DNA from: Plasmodium coatneyi
Lineage: Eukaryota > Apicomplexa > Aconoidasida > Haemosporida > Plasmodiidae
Direction of reading: 5' to 3'
Length of the DNA: 64,000 nt
NCBI RefSeq assembly: GCF_001680005.1
Contig: NC_033565.1
Span: forward strand, 291,501-355,500
Both the position numbers and the translations under genes were made by a program. Below are positions 21,094-33,216 of this stretch, one piece after another. The number at the start of each line of letters is the position of its first letter. Within the stretch, counting starts at the first letter, position 1. Below the pieces are notes generated by a model, which was given only the letters and a program-made list of their open reading frames with translations, had not been told where the DNA came from and made no database searches.

Positions 21094-22332
21094 CTTATCA
21101 TCCTTAATTAGCAGTCCACAGTTTGGCGTAACGGGGGCAGTTATTCGGGTCTATATGTTGAAGGGCTCTTTCGAAAGGGGTTTACAACTTCATAAAAAAA
21201 TAAAAAAACATTCCCACTCATCATGCAAAATTTGCAATGCTGATCAAACGTGCGTGTTCAGAAAAAATGGCCTCCCCTCATTTAATTTGCCCCTCGTGCA
21301 TTTTCAACTGAGTCAATGTCCTGGTGTGCCTAAAAAGGTGTGACATATTAGCAGACGCTATCGAGAAAGTGCAAAATAAAAAAACACGCATGTCCTTCAT
21401 TCCAAGCTCAATTCGGTGTACTACAAATCAAATTTTTCATTTTTGAAAAAAAAAAAAAAAAAAAGGGAATTATCGCCGAGTGTTGACAAGTTTCCCATCC
21501 TAATTGCACCACCCCCTTCGCAAAGTTGTCACATTTCACCTCGCCCAATTTATGACAGTGACCTTGGCCACGAAAAGGTGGAAAAACAATTTGGCTATTG
21601 TCGCGAAAAAAGCAGAGGAGCTTACAAATCCATCCGGAATAACCCCCCTTTTCTGTGGAAAAATAAAAATATGTCTTTTTGAACAAATCCAATTAAATTC
21701 GGGTGAAAAGCATATGCAAGTTGTTATTAGTGAACAAACCGTATGCAGTGGTGTGACCAATCGAACATACGTTCATATTAAAAAAGTGTGAAAATTGCAC
21801 AACTGTAAAAATGCAAAACGGGAGAATTGCAAAATTGTGGAATGATAAAGCATATCACATCATAGCACAGCAACTGGGCGTGCCGCTCGAGGAATATCCG
21901 CCGCGAGACGGAAGAAACGAAAAAATTAATAAAACTAGAAAAAACTACATTAACGGTGAAAATATAAATTTTAATAACGGCATACATACGTACATACATA
22001 TATAAAAGAAAAAGACTAGATATGTGCGTGGGTGTTACTCCTCTGGGGGACACACACACACACATGTTGTTCGCTGTTCAAGAGGGGAAGAATTTTGCGA
22101 TGTGATAAGGAACAAACACAAGTACGAAAAAAAAGTAAAATAAAAATAGTCCGCATATGCGTGTGGGCATAGCGCAAGGGCGACTCCAAAGTGGGAAAAA
22201 ATAGGTTCGCAAAAAGCATTCCATTATTTGGCCAACCTCCAACCGTTTCAACAATCGACCGTCATCATTTTCTGATGAACGCACACTAAAAAAATTCGGA
22301 CATGGGTCCTAAGCTGGATCAGATAAAATTTA
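21094..22332. other. Intergenic region, no supported gene
   Basis: This is spacer between the 5' end of the capping-protein gene and the 3' end of the DHHC gene. It includes an A run of about 18 at 21447-21464 and a short CA repeat at about 22051-22063. The small frames here lack support. Confidence 0.6.
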
Positions 22333-24968
22333 TTAGCAGCTAGATTTTATCGGGATCGTTTCCTCTGACGTTTTCTCGCTGTAGTCCTTACTGTAGCGCT
22401 TTATGAAATTTATTCCGTCGCCTTTTCTGTTGTCTGGTGGGGGAAGAAATGGTTGTATGGAATTAGCCCCGGTCGACACCGTCAAGGTAAGCATGCTGCT
22501 ACACACATTTCGATAAAACCTTTCCTTGAATAAAGAAAGGACGTCAAAATAAGAAAAAAAGAAAAAAACAGATCATACAGCCGCTTAACTGAACAGTCAT
22601 CTGTGAAAAGGCAAAGTTAAAAATTTACCTATTGGCAGGAACCAAAGGAATGGCGATTCTCCGAAAACGTCCTTGAAATTCTGGTACATACCTTTGTTAT
22701 AGTATTTCTGCGGGATAAGGAAGGAGTCAATGTGAGCACAGGTAGACAAGCATAAACAGGTGGAAAGGGACACTGTCAAAAATGACGCATTACCGAGTAG
22801 GACTGATTTCGGTAATTCGTCTGCTTCTCACAAAACTCGATGGTCGTCATGGCCTTATACATGAGCCTACGAGGGGAGGAAAAAAAAAAAAATGAACACA
22901 CAGAATTATCACAATGGAGAAAGTAACACGAATGAGGGGAAGGCTAAAATTCACGGGGATATATTCACCCATCAGGGTGCACATTTCTGCATACCAGATG
23001 TGAAAAAATAAAAAACAAGTGATAATAAGGGCGAGGAACGAATTCAGGGTTTCTCCGAAGAGTAGCAAAAACAACTCGTTAAATGGGGTCTAAAAGAAAA
23101 GGGGGGAAGGAAAAAAAAAAATAAAATAAAATAAAATAAGTTACTTTAAATTAAACCATTAACCACTTCGACTTAGCGAATCCTGCCAACTGAAAACACA
23201 AACAGTTGGAATTCCTCCATGGGTGTCCCTCTAAGTGTGCGTTATGCAAATACCAAGGCATAAAACCCATTTGCCTGAAAGCGCTCCTCGGAACGCTAAT
23301 CGAAACACCCGAATGATGGACGAAAGCTGCTCTGGAGAGACGTACCTCCCTGTGACTTATGGCATCCCTAACCGAATTGAACATCGTTATCGACACAAAA
23401 ACAGTAGTCACACAACAGTAGATTAGGGAAAGCATAAAGTACTTGTGATTTTTGTACCCAACACAGTTATATATCCACGGACAATGATGATCCATTTTTA
23501 AAATGCATTTTTTGCAAACTCGACAATGATGAGTCCTATCAGGTTTGAATTTGCAACACCATTTGCAGTACCGCCTTTCTCCCGTTTTTTTTTTCTCCAA
23601 TAAGTAATTATCCATATGGTCTGCGTAATTTTCTTGGTGATCCTTAATTTCCCATTCATCGGTGTCTGGAATGTAGCCGGGGGGGACTACTATGGATAGA
23701 AGGTAATTCACCAGGTACATGATTAGGCTGACGTGGAAAATGACTACTTCGGCGATTCCTCTGTGGAGGGGAGTGGTTAGGGGAAGTGGTAAGGCGGAGT
23801 GGCCAAGTCAGGCACTGACATTTACACAAACTCATACGCACCAGTGGGGCAAATATTAAATCTCCCCATCTAGCTCGAAAGTTCCATAAAAGCGCGCCAC
23901 TACCACCCCAAGCATACCTCTTCAAGTCGTAATTGACGTACACCTTCCTGTGGCTTCTCATTATTAGTGGCAGGCAGTGATACTACAAGGGAAATTGGCA
24001 AAAGGTAAACCATTTGGCTGACACATTTTTGCACTTTCGAAAAAAAGATAATCATTTTTTTTTTTTTTTAACTTTCCACATAGCACCCTTCAAATGGTTC
24101 ATTCCCGTCCAGAAAGATGCTACAAGGACATCCACCAAATAGAGTCACCGCCCTCTATGTAGGACATTCCCCCACAACACTTACCATTACATATATGAGG
24201 TATATGACGAATAAAAGAAGGAAAATAAAAAATACAGGCAACAGACGGACAAATTTGCTCCGATTATTTTGTATAGTGAAGATTTCCTCGGTGTTGTTCT
24301 GCCGCCCCGTGTGTTCAACGGCGTACTCGGCACTGTATTCGTCACTGTACCCTGCGGTGGTATCATCATTCGTTGCCTTGCTTATTTTATCGGTTGTTGA
24401 CGTTTCCTGTACTATTTGGTCCTTGACGCTTTTTGTGAGATTTATGATGCTTTTATCCGTGGAGTACTTTCTGCTACTGTCGCTTCTCTTTTTCTTCAGT
24501 TTATTTTTCTGCACGGGGGAGGGAACGAATAGGATGGGAAATACGTTGCCAAAATTTTTTAGACTAAGAAGCCATTGCTCCAAGTTGCCAAGTTGGAGTG
24601 AAATCAATTTTTATGAATTCGCAAACGATGCGAAACGCGGAAAAATGTAGACTAATATAGGTTGACGCGGCAGAAGGAAGGTCAAAATACAGCAACATGG
24701 CACGCAACATGTGATGCAACAGAGGACGTCGTGTACGACGAAGTAGACAACTCATTGGGGGGAAACACACTATGTGCACCGAATGGAGGACATGCCCACT
24801 ACGCGCCACGTTCAAGTATTCTTTTTAATTTTTCTGTTCCATCCTGCGCACCTTTTTCTTCTTCTTCTTTGTGTCACCACTGGAGTCCGTCTTATCTGAC
24901 ACCACAATTATTTTACTATCATCGTCTAAAGTATCTTCCGTGCTTTTGTCTCCATTTGCATTTAGCAT
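22333..24968 (-). CDS. DHHC7: DHHC-type protein S-acyltransferase (palmitoyltransferase), multi-exon
   Basis: In-phase minus-strand exons give, in order: an acidic N-terminal exon from ATG 24968 (MLNANGDKSTEDTLDDDSK); an exon ending at about 24186 with the first membrane helix (LLPVFFIFLLLFVIYLIYV); short exons to about 23927 and from 23750 with the second helix (AEVVIFHVSLIMYLVNYLL); and the zinc and catalytic region CKWCCKFKPDRTHHCRVC with DHHC in KMDHHCPWIYNCVGY. A short exon (LAGFAKSKWLM) follows, then the last helix (SFLALIITCFLFFHIWY), the TTxE motif in MTTIEFCEKQTN, an exon with NKGMYQNFKDVFGESPFLWF, and a final exon ending at 22333. It should transfer palmitate to cysteines of membrane-associated proteins. 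The join between the first two exons is ambiguous. The symbol DHHC7 rests on remembered gene order. Confidence 0.82.
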
Positions 24969-25739
24969 TTTAAGTGTTATACTGCTTGGTAAAGGAATAA
25001 AGAGGGAGGGGTAAGGAGAAGGTATATTTTCCCTATGATCAGTGTAACATAATGATTTCTTCTATTTCTTTTGCGGTCTTCCTTTTTGGTCTTCCTCTTC
25101 GCTAAACTGCGTTGCGTGTGCGTTCTGGCAGCACTTTACGCTTTGCTTATATAGCTCTGTTACTTCTTAACTAGGCATTCATATATAGTTATATATGCGC
25201 AGAAATTCGTTCACGTACATGGGTGCACAGGCCGAGTTGGAGGCATAAATGACGCTGACTTGTTACCTTTACACTGTTGCACTGGTGTGAGAGAATCGGG
25301 CAATTCCACCTTTTTTAATTAAGAGAAAAACATCCAAAGGGGGAATCGCACTAGAGAGTTGCTAAACGAGGGGCATGACTGTCTAACGCGTGCGTTGGCG
25401 GACAAACAAACGCATCAAATACAAACGGGTCAAAGACAAACGGGTGAAGTACAAACGCGTGAAAGACAAACGCGCTTATTCGCAAACAAATAAAAAGGGA
25501 AAACAAATCTTCTTTATGAACAGATAAGCAAGTGTATACATGCGCATGTGTGTAGTGCGCTCCACCCAATGCACTATAACACCTTCACGCGCAAGTAATT
25601 TTGCATAACTATATGATATTATACCAAAAACTACATGCGGGAAAATGCACTAATAAACAGAAACGTGGGGGGGAAAAAAAATCATTCACACGTATGATAA
25701 AAATAAATTACGTCAAAAATTAACATATACCAATAAACA

Positions 25740-25775
<36 letters not shown>

Positions 25776-27467
25776 CTATAAATAGTTAAATAAAAAACGG
25801 AAGGGAAATAGAACGGAAAATAACACTGATGGGGAAAATTTCTTTCCCTTTTCGTACCCACTTGTTTCCTATTTTCGCAAAATGTCACGTTTGAATTTTT
25901 TGGTATGATAAGACGGGTAAAAATGTGTCATTCAGGGGGAGAGTGCTGCAAAAAATTACGCAAAGGGGGGCTATGAAGCAGGCGTGGCTGCAAAATATAA
26001 CTGCAAAGTGGTAACTGCGAAAAATCTTCCAACCAAATGTAATTCTCCATACGTGGGTACAAAACCCTTCAACACAACGCGCGCCCTGATTTTACTAAAA
26101 AAAAAAAAAAGAAATGTAAGACGCGAAAGGTACACACAGACGCGCTGATGACAAAGGAGTGGGTAATTTTTACACAAAAGAGGTATCCAGTTTAGTGTCT
26201 TTACATGTAGACATTCGCGCAGTCCTCAAGGTGTAGTCAAAACTGTGCTCAGGAAACGGCAAAAAAGAAAAAAAAAAAATCAAAAAATTAAATGAAGTTT
26301 ACGGCTCAAATCTGCCAGCTTTACTTTTCCCACAAAAAATAGGACACACTGACAAGTGAAGAATAAAATGCCGAGAACTGCAACAAAGCAGACGTGTATA
26401 TACAGGTGGGTTTAAGCTCAAAGGCATATGCGTACAATCGGTGGTCTGCGCAATCGCCTATGCAAATGTACCTTTACGCATATAGGACAGTGTAACAACG
26501 GCACGTGAACATCACAGTTGGGAGGAAGAAAAAAAAAAAAAAAAAAAATGCAACAAAATAAAGTCTTTCATATGCTGAGCGAAGGTTACGTATCGCTTCC
26601 ACGTATTTTTCGCGTAAGGTCTAAATGCTAATCAAAGAAATGCCGTTTCTCATTTAAGGAAGGAAAAATGAAAAAAATAGGAAACGTCTTCGGATAAATG
26701 AGTGTTGTAAGGGTAATGAGCTTCGCTTTGCTTTGCCCTGTTTCGCATCGCCTTGAATTCCAATTGTCCATGTAAAGCCTTTATTATACTTCTTGCGGAA
26801 AAAGTTGACGTTGCGCAAAATTTCAATTCAGTCTACCTCAAGGTTTTTCCTCCTTGGGCACGTACGTAAACGCATGCCCATGCAATTACGCAAGTAAACC
26901 ATTGCAGGTTATTCCCCCTATTTCCACTTTCAGTTTGTAACAGAATTTTTCCACATAAGTGAAGGCGATTTTTCCGTTTGCTGTTCCTTAACTTTGACTT
27001 CAATTTTAATTTTAATTTCCTTATTTTTGCCTTTTATTTTGTAGAAGAGGCAGAAAAAAATCGAACAAAAAGACAAAAATATTGACGAAAAAAGGGGGAA
27101 TTAATTTTGTAAAACGATGCACACGTGGGCATTTAAAAAATAGCGCTCTTTAACAATTTTTTAATCGCCATTTCTTCCTTTAATCTTCATTTTGTGCATT
27201 TTTCATACACTGACAAAAGTTTTTTTTTTTTTTTTTCCTCCCTTGTTAAGACAATTCGTATGAATCACCTTGGTTCTCCTTTCATTTCTTCGTCTTACTC
27301 TATTTCACTTTTTCAATTCTTCAAATCTTCATTTTTTTCCATGTCTGCACGCGAATAGACAGTTTATTATTCCTCGAAAAGGAACAACGTGCAATGGAAT
27401 GCCGTTCAGCAATTTTGCAAAGTTCATCACACGAGTAACATTTCTTCGCATTTTTTTGCCTTCCACA
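24969..27467. other. Long intergenic region, no supported gene
   Basis: This 2.5 kb spacer is probably largely the 5' flanks of the DHHC gene and the small gene at 27468. It has a T run of about 28 at 25743-25770 and A runs at about 26100 and 26529-26548. At about 25390-25475 there is an imperfect short repeat (ACAAACGSRTCAA-like). No coding frame with a start and coding character was found. Confidence 0.55.
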
Positions 27468-27829
27468 TGGCGGCGGAAAGTAAATACATCGCGGAAACGG
27501 TTGCGACAAATGCGAAAAAGACAATGAATAATTCTCTCGCATTTTTAAAGGTTGATCTATCATGTAAGTAAATAGGTAAAATTGTGCATAAGGAATTGAC
27601 AAAAAGGACTCCATGTTTCCATGTTCCCATGTTCCCATGTTCCCACGTTTCCCCACTTGGCGCACAATTCGTTCATAGCAAGTTCTTCAAATTGTTTTTT
27701 TTTTTTTTTTTTTTTTTTGAACAGGTTATGGGTAAATGGAGGCACTATATATGTACAAAGGGGTACCCAAATAACTCCTTCATACTTACCAGCCCCCACT
27801 CGCATGCGGTGATAATACCCTTTGGATAG
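27468..27829 (+). CDS. Candidate small two-exon gene, unknown function
   Basis: An ATG at 27468 opens an alanine- and threonine-rich helix-like sequence (MAAESKYIAETVATNAKKTM, then NNSLAFLKV). It runs into either a weak donor (AAAG|GTTGAT, phase 0) or a canonical one (TCAT|GTAAGT, phase 1). After a 23-base T run and CAG, a second frame reads VMGKWRHYICTKGYPNNSF and ends at a TAG at 27829. The phase-0 pair joins these into about 65 residues. The stronger donor would need another acceptor. Both parts look coding, but I do not recognise a family. Confidence 0.4.
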
Positions 27830-28016
27830 AACAAATTGGGATGGACCAATTTGGAGAACCTCCAAAGTGCGTGCACAGAATGACACACAGCTGGAGTGGA
27901 AGTGCAACACTTTTCCCTCAACTTATGTGTCACTATTTGAAGGAAAAAAGGGGCTCCACAGGGAGCGAAACGAACACATAAGCACTACAAACATATAATT
28001 TTATGGCGCCTTCTGT

Positions 28017-28232
28017 TTAGTACAAAAGTGGAAACATTCCATTAAAGTGACGTGTTGCAAAGCCTGTCCCACCACTAACCATACGCACTTTTCCATTTGA
28101 CCCATTTTTAATCACAATTCTTATAAAACGCTCCTCATCCGGGTTGGTAACTATCTTCATCGAAGGTACATAATTACACTCCTGAGTCAGACCTACATCT
28201 ACATAGTAAAAATGCAAACCCAGGTAGAGCAT
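28017..28232 (-). CDS. Candidate minus-strand ORF or first exon, unknown
   Basis: A minus-strand frame starts at an ATG at 28232 and runs 71 codons. The stretch MKIVTNPDEERFIRIVIKNG has normal protein-like composition. Its ATG lies only 8 bases from the ATG of the plus-strand gene at 28241, so the two would be head-to-head with no spacer. It may be a short exon of a larger gene (a GT follows KVRM), or chance. No family was recognised. Confidence 0.25.
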   Translation of the reverse strand: MLYLGLHFYYVDVGLTQECNYVPSMKIVTNPDEERFIRIVIKNGSNGKVRMVSGGTGFATRHFNGMFPLLY

Positions 28233-28240
28233 CAAAAAAG

Positions 28241-29884
28241 ATGAAAAAAGAAAATGACGGTGAGGACTCCTTCTCCTTTCCCCCTGAAAGGGATATTTCG
28301 AATTTGTATCGAAAGGACCATTATATGAAGCACTGTCATGTTAAGAACCACATCGAGCCAATAGCATTGGAAGATGAAGTTCACATTTTAAAAAGAGAGG
28401 AACACCAATCGTTTAAATTAAGCGACATTTTAAAAACATTGGAAAGAATAAAAGAAGAAAAAAATGAACCACCAAGTGAAGATATCATTTTACCAGAATA
28501 CGTAGAGCATGAAAAAGTTGAACAAGAAGAAGAGAGCCAAGAAAGGATACATTGTGGGGTGTATCTACACGAAATAAACATAACAGACAATTCATATTTC
28601 CATTCACGCTATGACGATATAATAGACGACTACTCCAATCCTATACGCATAAAGGGTGACATGTACGTAAGCAACATTGTCCACTTCGAAGACTCTTCCA
28701 CTTATCGTTCCGTCTTTGAGGTGCATAGAGTAGAGTGGTTCTTAGGGTTAGAAATCAACGAAAAAAGAATACACGAAATTGTCCCCTACACCCAGGGGAT
28801 GTCTTTTCGAATCCCATTTGAAGCGTTAGGGAAATATATATTTTGTAAAGCCTACAGAAATGTGCACTTAAATTCGGAGTATCAAAAAGGGGCAAGGAAC
28901 ACCGTCTTCGATCCACATACTCTAGATAAGAAGCCTGTCAAATTTAAAGTAGAACCCAAATGTGTTGAAAAATGTTCTATTACGTCTAAAGGACCAGTCC
29001 TAATATCCATAGATAGCGCCTTCCAAATATTGACATTTTTGTGCAACAATAATTATTCCATCCAGGTGGTTGTTGAAGACCCGCTGGATAATTTCTGCAA
29101 CTTGTCCAACTCATCTCTATCCGATGACGAGACAGTTACGACTACATCCAACGGGACGAACCTAACGGATGTGAAACACCGCTTCCTTGCTACCCTGTCC
29201 ATCAACTTTGATGAGATTAAATTTGGCGTAACAAATTGGGAAACCGGCGAGGAGGGCCAACCCCCCATTGGTGCAACGTGCCATACGCAGGGTGTCAGAC
29301 CAAACAATGATAACCGAAGAAACGCTGCTTTTGATTTCTTTCGCCTGTTCGATTTCCAAAATGATGGTGCGAACAGCTCATCCGATTCGAGAGCAGAAAA
29401 AAAAAATAACATTAGTGCGGATGAAGATGGTCAAAAAAGCGCAGAAGGCGTAGAACCGCTCCAAAGCGCTGGGCGAAATGCACACAAAAATGGGAGTCTT
29501 AAAATAGAAGGCAACAAAACCGAATTGACGCTTAACTTGTACGAAGTAGAATTCAGACTATCCAGTAAAGATGACTGCGTTGTCGTCAGCATTGGAATAA
29601 ATCTACAGAGATCATTTAAATTTGTCAAATACAAAATGGTTACTATCAAGCCGCTTGGGAGGAACACCTCCGCGAATGACCTGTGGCTAATACTGGTGGC
29701 TTTCAAATCTGCGCACTCATATAAAGAAGTTTTTAAAAAAAATGCAAAAGTAATTTACACGAATACGAATATTTCGTTCGTTCAAAATATAATAAACAAT
29801 TATTTGACAAAATCGATGGAAAGAAATGCCGACGGAGCTATGCCTCTCCAGAAGATAAACACAATTTTTAACGAAACGGGGTGA
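28241..29884 (+). CDS. Conserved-looking hypothetical protein, 547 residues
   Basis: A single-exon frame from the ATG at 28241. The first 100 residues are acidic and coiled-coil-like (ILKTLERIKEEKNEPPSED). A well-structured-looking middle follows (VFEVHRVEWFLGLEINEKRI, then MSFRIPFEALGKYIFCKAYR, and KGPVLISIDSAFQILTFLCN). There is a low-complexity serine, asparagine and aspartate insert at about residues 365-410. The C-terminal part has alternating strands (TLNLYEVEFRLSSKDDCVVV). No signal peptide or membrane helix is visible. The beta-rich repeats might be C2- or PH-like domains, but I cannot assign one, so the function is left open. It lies between the DHHC gene and eIF3e. Confidence 0.8.
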   Translation: MKKENDGEDSFSFPPERDISNLYRKDHYMKHCHVKNHIEPIALEDEVHILKREEHQSFKLSDILKTLERIKEEKNEPPSEDIILPEYVEHEKVEQEEESQERIHCGVYLHEINITDNSYFHSRYDDIIDDYSNPIRIKGDMYVSNIVHFEDSSTYRSVFEVHRVEWFLGLEINEKRIHEIVPYTQGMSFRIPFEALGKYIFCKAYRNVHLNSEYQKGARNTVFDPHTLDKKPVKFKVEPKCVEKCSITSKGPVLISIDSAFQILTFLCNNNYSIQVVVEDPLDNFCNLSNSSLSDDETVTTTSNGTNLTDVKHRFLATLSINFDEIKFGVTNWETGEEGQPPIGATCHTQGVRPNNDNRRNAAFDFFRLFDFQNDGANSSSDSRAEKKNNISADEDGQKSAEGVEPLQSAGRNAHKNGSLKIEGNKTELTLNLYEVEFRLSSKDDCVVVSIGINLQRSFKFVKYKMVTIKPLGRNTSANDLWLILVAFKSAHSYKEVFKKNAKVIYTNTNISFVQNIINNYLTKSMERNADGAMPLQKINTIFNETG

Positions 29885-31395
29885 AAAAGGGGGCAGAGGA
29901 AGAGGTGGTCCCATCACATGCACGTTTTGGCAAAATACACATAGGAGGTGGGGGGTGAATTTACGGATATGCTGCCACGGCACTTGGGAAAAATTCGCAT
30001 GGAACGTGCATATTGCAAGTTGTCCACTTTCTATACTTCTTTTCCGATTAAGCCTCCACCGGCGTCTTATGCATTTATTTTACCTTCCCACGTGCTCATT
30101 TAGTGACTTTTAAAAGTATGCCACGTAGAATGGTCACCTATATGAAATGTACCCATAAGTGATGATCCACTTGGGGAGAATAAAAAAAAAAAAGAGTCAC
30201 CCAGATTTGAACGGCGTTTTTGAACTTTTCTCCTTTTTTTTTCTCAACCTTCACAAATGCTCATCCGTGTTGTTGTCAAAGGGGGATACGCGATGTGCTG
30301 CCCAGTGACACGTATAAGGACAACAGGTAGGTGTTCCTTTCCTATGTCCTTCCCCGAACACTAAGCATACATAAATGTACATTTCTGTAGCAAGCAGAAT
30401 AGACCTTTCCGCCGGGATGGCAGAAAGGTTGACTGCACATTGTTGCGCTTACTCAATTTGACATCTTTTTTTTTGCTGAGGGGGGGGACCCATTTTACAA
30501 AAACAAAATTAACGCAATGGAATATTTGCCATTTTGAAAAAAAAAAAAATGCCTTGCGCGAATATATATACTTTTTTAAATTTTTCTGGACCCACCGTTG
30601 GATCAAAAAGGAAAACAAATATTAGGAAAAGGTCCGCGCCTTTTCCATGTGACATTCCCCAAAAGGTAGCCAATATATTTATAGGTAAAAATTTGATTCC
30701 ATCAATTGCGCCTACTACGTTAAGGAGCTATGCGTCACCGACGAAACAAAATTTTTCTGCACTGGTAGGATTTTTACCCATAACGGGCGCATTGCAAAAT
30801 AGCGAACGGGAATTGTTGTGCGTGCAGTATGTGAAGTGACGTGGATACATAGGCATACATAATTATATACAATAATAAGCTACATATACAATCACTTTCG
30901 CACAAATGTGCTTTCTCATTTAGTAACTCCTCCCATTGGAAAAATGTTAATATTTTCGTAAGAACGAAACGTCGCGCATGCTCCTCATCCTACATCAATA
31001 TTTCTCATAATTGTCGAAAAAAAAAGGCCATTAAGATGAATATCCTTGCGTAAAAATTGTGCCCTTTTTTTTATCCCTCGAATGAAACGCAATTTAGCTA
31101 GCATTCAGGCAGGAATTCTACATTATAGCCATTTCGCAGTTTAAAATAAAAAAAATTCTGAACAACTTTTGCCAACTGGAAAAAAAAAAAAAAATAAAAC
31201 ATACAAAGGAAGAAAAAAGAGTACTTTAAATATACATATATGCTACTGCGAAGCCTCCCGTGGAAGGGAAAATCTAACGAGCGACTCCACATCAGCAAAC
31301 TAAAAAGATAGTGTACAAAGTAGAACTAATAATCGAAACCATTTGGAAGGAGACCGACCAGTCACCACCTCCCCACGACAGAGCAACGGCGAAAC
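29885..31395. other. Intergenic region, no supported gene
   Basis: This is spacer between two plus-strand genes with several A runs (30182, 30538 and 31180). The frame at 30534-30839 starts inside an A run and looks like chance. Confidence 0.55.
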
Positions 31396-33216
31396 ATGGA
31401 AATCAACAAGAGCAGCAACCATGACCAAACAAATTTGATCAGCAAAATATGCGCCTACCTGGATCCGCACATGACTCAGATAATTCTGAGTTGGATGAAG
31501 GAGAACAAGGTATGTTATAACGTTCAAGAGGTTACTATGGGTGGGATAATCAGGCGGAATATGCTAGTCCTTGTGCAGCATTCCGCGCAGGCGTGTCATA
31601 CATTCATGCGCATATCCCGTTGGATGATTTGTTGATTGTGTTGTTTATCCACCGTGTGATTACTCCATGCTGCTAAGATGAAACGACCACACTGCGTCGT
31701 ACTGCAATGTCGTGCTAACATTTCTAATGGACGCCGCTTGTTTTCCCCGCAGGTGCTGAATGAAGCCGAAATCGAGCAGAGCCTAAATCTGCTGAAGGAA
31801 GGGTGCGAAAAGGAAATCGTCAACATCGAAAATGAGTTCACCAACGGGAATAGGGGAGTCATTGTGAACTGTCTGGATAGCATGGAAGTCGAAATAGAGG
31901 AATTCCAAGATGCCATGAATATGTACAAAAATGATCAAATGAACAAAATCGGAGGGACGGTGGAAAAAAAAAGTATCATGTCATTGAGAGAATGGTGTGG
32001 CATAAATGTGCTTGACAAAACCAAGACGTACAATTTTACAGACAACATAGATGACAAAATTTTAAAGCTAAGTAGGTATTACTACCAGAAAAAGGACTAC
32101 CAAAAGAGCAAACAACATTTACTCCTATACATACTGAACATATCAGAAATAATTATTAACATTTCTGATTCGCCTAAAATGAGATTATGCTATTGGGGTA
32201 TCATCAGCAATATTATTAACAGCTTCTTTGCCAACCTACATAATGACGACTACATGTTAGTAAAAACAGAAGAAGGAAAACTTATCGTCAGGGAAGAAAT
32301 TGTAAATGAAATAAATGTGTGCATAGAAACAATAGTTAAATTGAGTCAAGTGTTAAATAAAGATAAAGTAGGAAGAAGTGAAATTATTCTGCAGAGAAGT
32401 TGGTTAATTCATTGGTCCCTCATTTTAATATTCCATTTCTTTATGTACTTAATATATGTAAAAAGTATATACCCAAAAAATAATTCCTTCTCTATGCTTC
32501 AAGATTGGTTTATCGATGAAAAAAATTTGTCAATCCTCAACCTGATATGTCCACATATTATTAGATACTATTGTGTGTATGCCATATTCTACCGAAATAG
32601 GAAAGACCACTTTGAGCTTATCCTAAATACCTTAAATTTGTTGAAGCCGAAATATACAGACCCTTTCACTTCTTTACTAATTTCCATATTTACTGAGTAC
32701 GATTTTAATATGGCCCAAACGTGTATTGCTCAGTTGGGCTCCATCTGCGAGAAGGATATTTTCCTATTTAAGTTAAAGCCCTTTATAGAGGAACAGAGCA
32801 GATACATAATCTTCGAGACCTACTGTCGTATCCATAAATCTATCAACATTGACATGATTGCAAATAAGGTTAACCTTCCTAGAGATGACGCAGAGAAATG
32901 GATTGTTAATCTTATTAGGAATGCTAAACTAGATGCGAAAATTGACAGTGAAAAAAACTGCATAGAAATATCTACCACGCTACCTAATTTATACCAACAA
33001 GTTATAGACAAAACGCAAAACCTAACCATGAGGTCGAATTTCCTTGTTCAAGTTTTAAATAGATCCTCAACAGATGAACACTTCCAGAAGAACATTCGAT
33101 TTAAGAATAAAAACGAAAAGGGAAAGAATCCCAAGAGGGGAGGCGGAAAGCAGTACAACTCCTTATACAACCCCAACAAGGGAGGAGGCGTCAAACTCGT
33201 CTCTGCGAATATGTAG
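31396..33216 (+). CDS. EIF3E: Translation initiation factor eIF3 subunit E (INT6), two exons
   Basis: Exon 1 is 31396-31509 and exon 2 is 31753-33216. The intron has a GTATGT donor and a CCCCGCAG acceptor, phase 0, giving 525 residues. The N-terminal helix (LISKICAYLDPHMTQIILSW) matches the eIF3e start. The middle is a run of alpha-helical repeats (KLSRYYYQKKDYQKSKQHLL, then LQRSWLIHWSLILIFHFF). The C-terminal PCI domain includes ARYIIFETYCRIHKSI-like sequence, the winged-helix segment LPRDDAEKWIVNLIRNAKLD and AKIDSEKNCIEIS. The tail is basic and Gly-rich (RGGGKQYNSLYNPNKGGG). eIF3e is a scaffold subunit of eIF3 on the 40S ribosome. An Asn- and Lys-rich acidic insert (about residues 80-120) is parasite-specific in appearance. 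Confidence 0.9.

Noticed and set aside
25380..25480. Short ACAAACG-type repeat read as a possible CRISPR or minisatellite
   Set aside because: Only about six imperfect short copies are present with no constant spacer; it is a simple local repeat.
30534..30839. 101-codon frame between the 547-residue gene and eIF3e
   Set aside because: It starts inside an A run, has no family signature and no flanking splice sites that would extend it.
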